Source: JADHTT01 sp964633845 (lineage in GTDB: Bacteria > Campylobacterota > Campylobacteria > Campylobacterales > Arcobacteraceae). Taken from it: a stretch of 14,834 bases of DNA. The stretch spans positions 1 through 14,834 of the forward strand of contig CAZWLA010000033.1 of the NCBI GenBank assembly GCA_964633845.1. The letters run 5' to 3'. Made by a program: the position numbers and the translations under genes. Shown here piece by piece: positions 14,222 to 14,834 of the stretch. Position 1 is the first letter of the stretch. Each line of letters starts with the position of its first letter. The notes under the pieces were generated by a model. That model saw only the letters and a list, made by a program, of their open reading frames with translations. It did not search any database and was not told the DNA's origin.

Positions 14222-14834
14222 ATGACTAGATTAATATTTTTACTATTTATAGTAACAGCTTACGCAAATGCTAAAGTTAATACGGTAGTAAGTATCCTTC
14301 CTCAAAAAACTTTTGTAAAAGCAATTGGCGGTGATAAAATCAATATTGCCTTAATGGTAAAACCAGGTAATTCACCTCATACTTATGAACCAAAACCATC
14401 TCAGATGAAAGATATTTCTAAAGCTAATATATATTTTACTATAGGTGTAGAGTTTGAAAACATTTGGTTAGATAGATTTAAGAATCAAAACAAAACAATG
14501 CAAATTGTAGAGCTTGCACATGGTATTCACAAAATTAAAATAGCAAAACACTCTCATGATGAGCATCAAGAAGAAAAGCATTACGAGCATGATAAGCACG
14601 AAGGGCATGATGACCATAATGACCATAAAGAACATGGTAGTTTAGATCCACATATTTGGACAAGCCCATCAAATGTTAAGCTTATTGCTAAAAATATTTT
14701 AGATACACTAGTAAAAGCTGATAATCAAAATAAAGCATACTACACAAACAACTACAATAAGTTTGTAGCTAAAATTAAAAAAACAGATCATAAAATTCAT
14801 GAACTACTACATGATTCTCATGATGTAAAATTTA
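14222..14834 (+). CDS. znuA: ZnuA-type periplasmic zinc-binding protein (3' end beyond window)
   Basis: The first 204 residues of a cluster A-I solute-binding protein of a metal ABC importer, cut by the window end. Signal peptide MTRLIFLLFIVTAYANA (1-17) is followed by VNTVVSILPQKTFVKAIGGD. The first metal ligand is H53 in SPHTYEPKP, GVEFENIWLDRF follows, and the second ligand is H144 in DPHIWTSP. Between them, residues 110-138 form a His/Asp/Glu loop with ten histidines, typical of zinc- rather than manganese-binding members and thought to scavenge or sense zinc. The third His is expected just past the edge. The ATG is three bases after the stop of the barrel gene, with a weak AGG upstream, so the two form an operon. 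The permease and ATPase genes probably follow outside the window. Some such operons lack them, so this needs the flank. Confidence 0.88.
   Translation, partial: MTRLIFLLFIVTAYANAKVNTVVSILPQKTFVKAIGGDKINIALMVKPGNSPHTYEPKPSQMKDISKANIYFTIGVEFENIWLDRFKNQNKTMQIVELAHGIHKIKIAKHSHDEHQEEKHYEHDKHEGHDDHNDHKEHGSLDPHIWTSPSNVKLIAKNILDTLVKADNQNKAYYTNNYNKFVAKIKKTDHKIHELLHDSHDVKF

Noticed and set aside
14548..14638. CAT-rich repeat tract as a possible tandem repeat or CRISPR-like array
   Set aside because: It encodes the histidine-rich loop expected in ZnuA-type zinc-binding proteins; spacing follows codons, not repeat-spacer units.

Overview
The window is AT-rich (roughly 70 percent A+T or more by eye) and densely packed with genes. 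Its proteins look most like those of Campylobacterota (Arcobacter, Sulfurimonas or Sulfurovum-type bacteria). The clues are the short ExbB/ExbD pair, the OprD-type porin, the HisC and Dxs sequences, and a conserved hypothetical family at the left edge. I cannot assign a genus from the sequence alone. No tRNA, rRNA, CRISPR array or intact mobile element was seen.

Left part (1-2826). A conserved hypothetical gene with a broken or missing 5' end (23-349) meets, tail to tail, a leftward pair: a methyltransferase-like protein and a four-helix CopD-like membrane protein. Next comes a fossil of a heavy-metal RND efflux operon. A promoter, ribosome binding site and signal peptide (1643-1758) run, out of frame, straight into the last ~109 residues of an RND pump (1344-1670), so most of the operon has been deleted. 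An intact OprD-type porin gene follows. It shares a 190-bp regulatory region holding three Fur-box-like sites with the divergent fur gene.

Middle (3017-9063). fur overlaps a RhlE-type DEAD-box RNA helicase by one base. That gene overlaps an HrpB-type DEAH helicase, whose frame is open through its Walker A motif but has no ATG, GTG or TTG where the protein must start. A three-His-box fatty acid desaturase and a DTW-domain (TapT-like) tRNA-modifying enzyme, overlapping by 11 bases, complete the rightward block.

Right part (9065-14834). A tightly coupled leftward operon reads hisC, dxs, exbB, exbD: histidine biosynthesis, isoprenoid precursor synthesis, and the proton-driven motor that energises TonB-type uptake. 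A second Fur-family regulator (12907-13272), probably Zur-like, lies upstream on the same strand. It is divergent from an outer-membrane barrel gene of unrecognised family and a znuA-type zinc-binding protein gene that runs off the right edge. Two copies of a 15-bp palindrome-like element of Fur-family geometry lie between them, 44 bp apart. They flank the predicted rightward promoter and are strong candidates for the operators of this regulator. Metal homeostasis is the recurrent theme: Fur, the Zur-like regulator, ZnuA, ExbBD, the CopD-like protein and the RND remnant.
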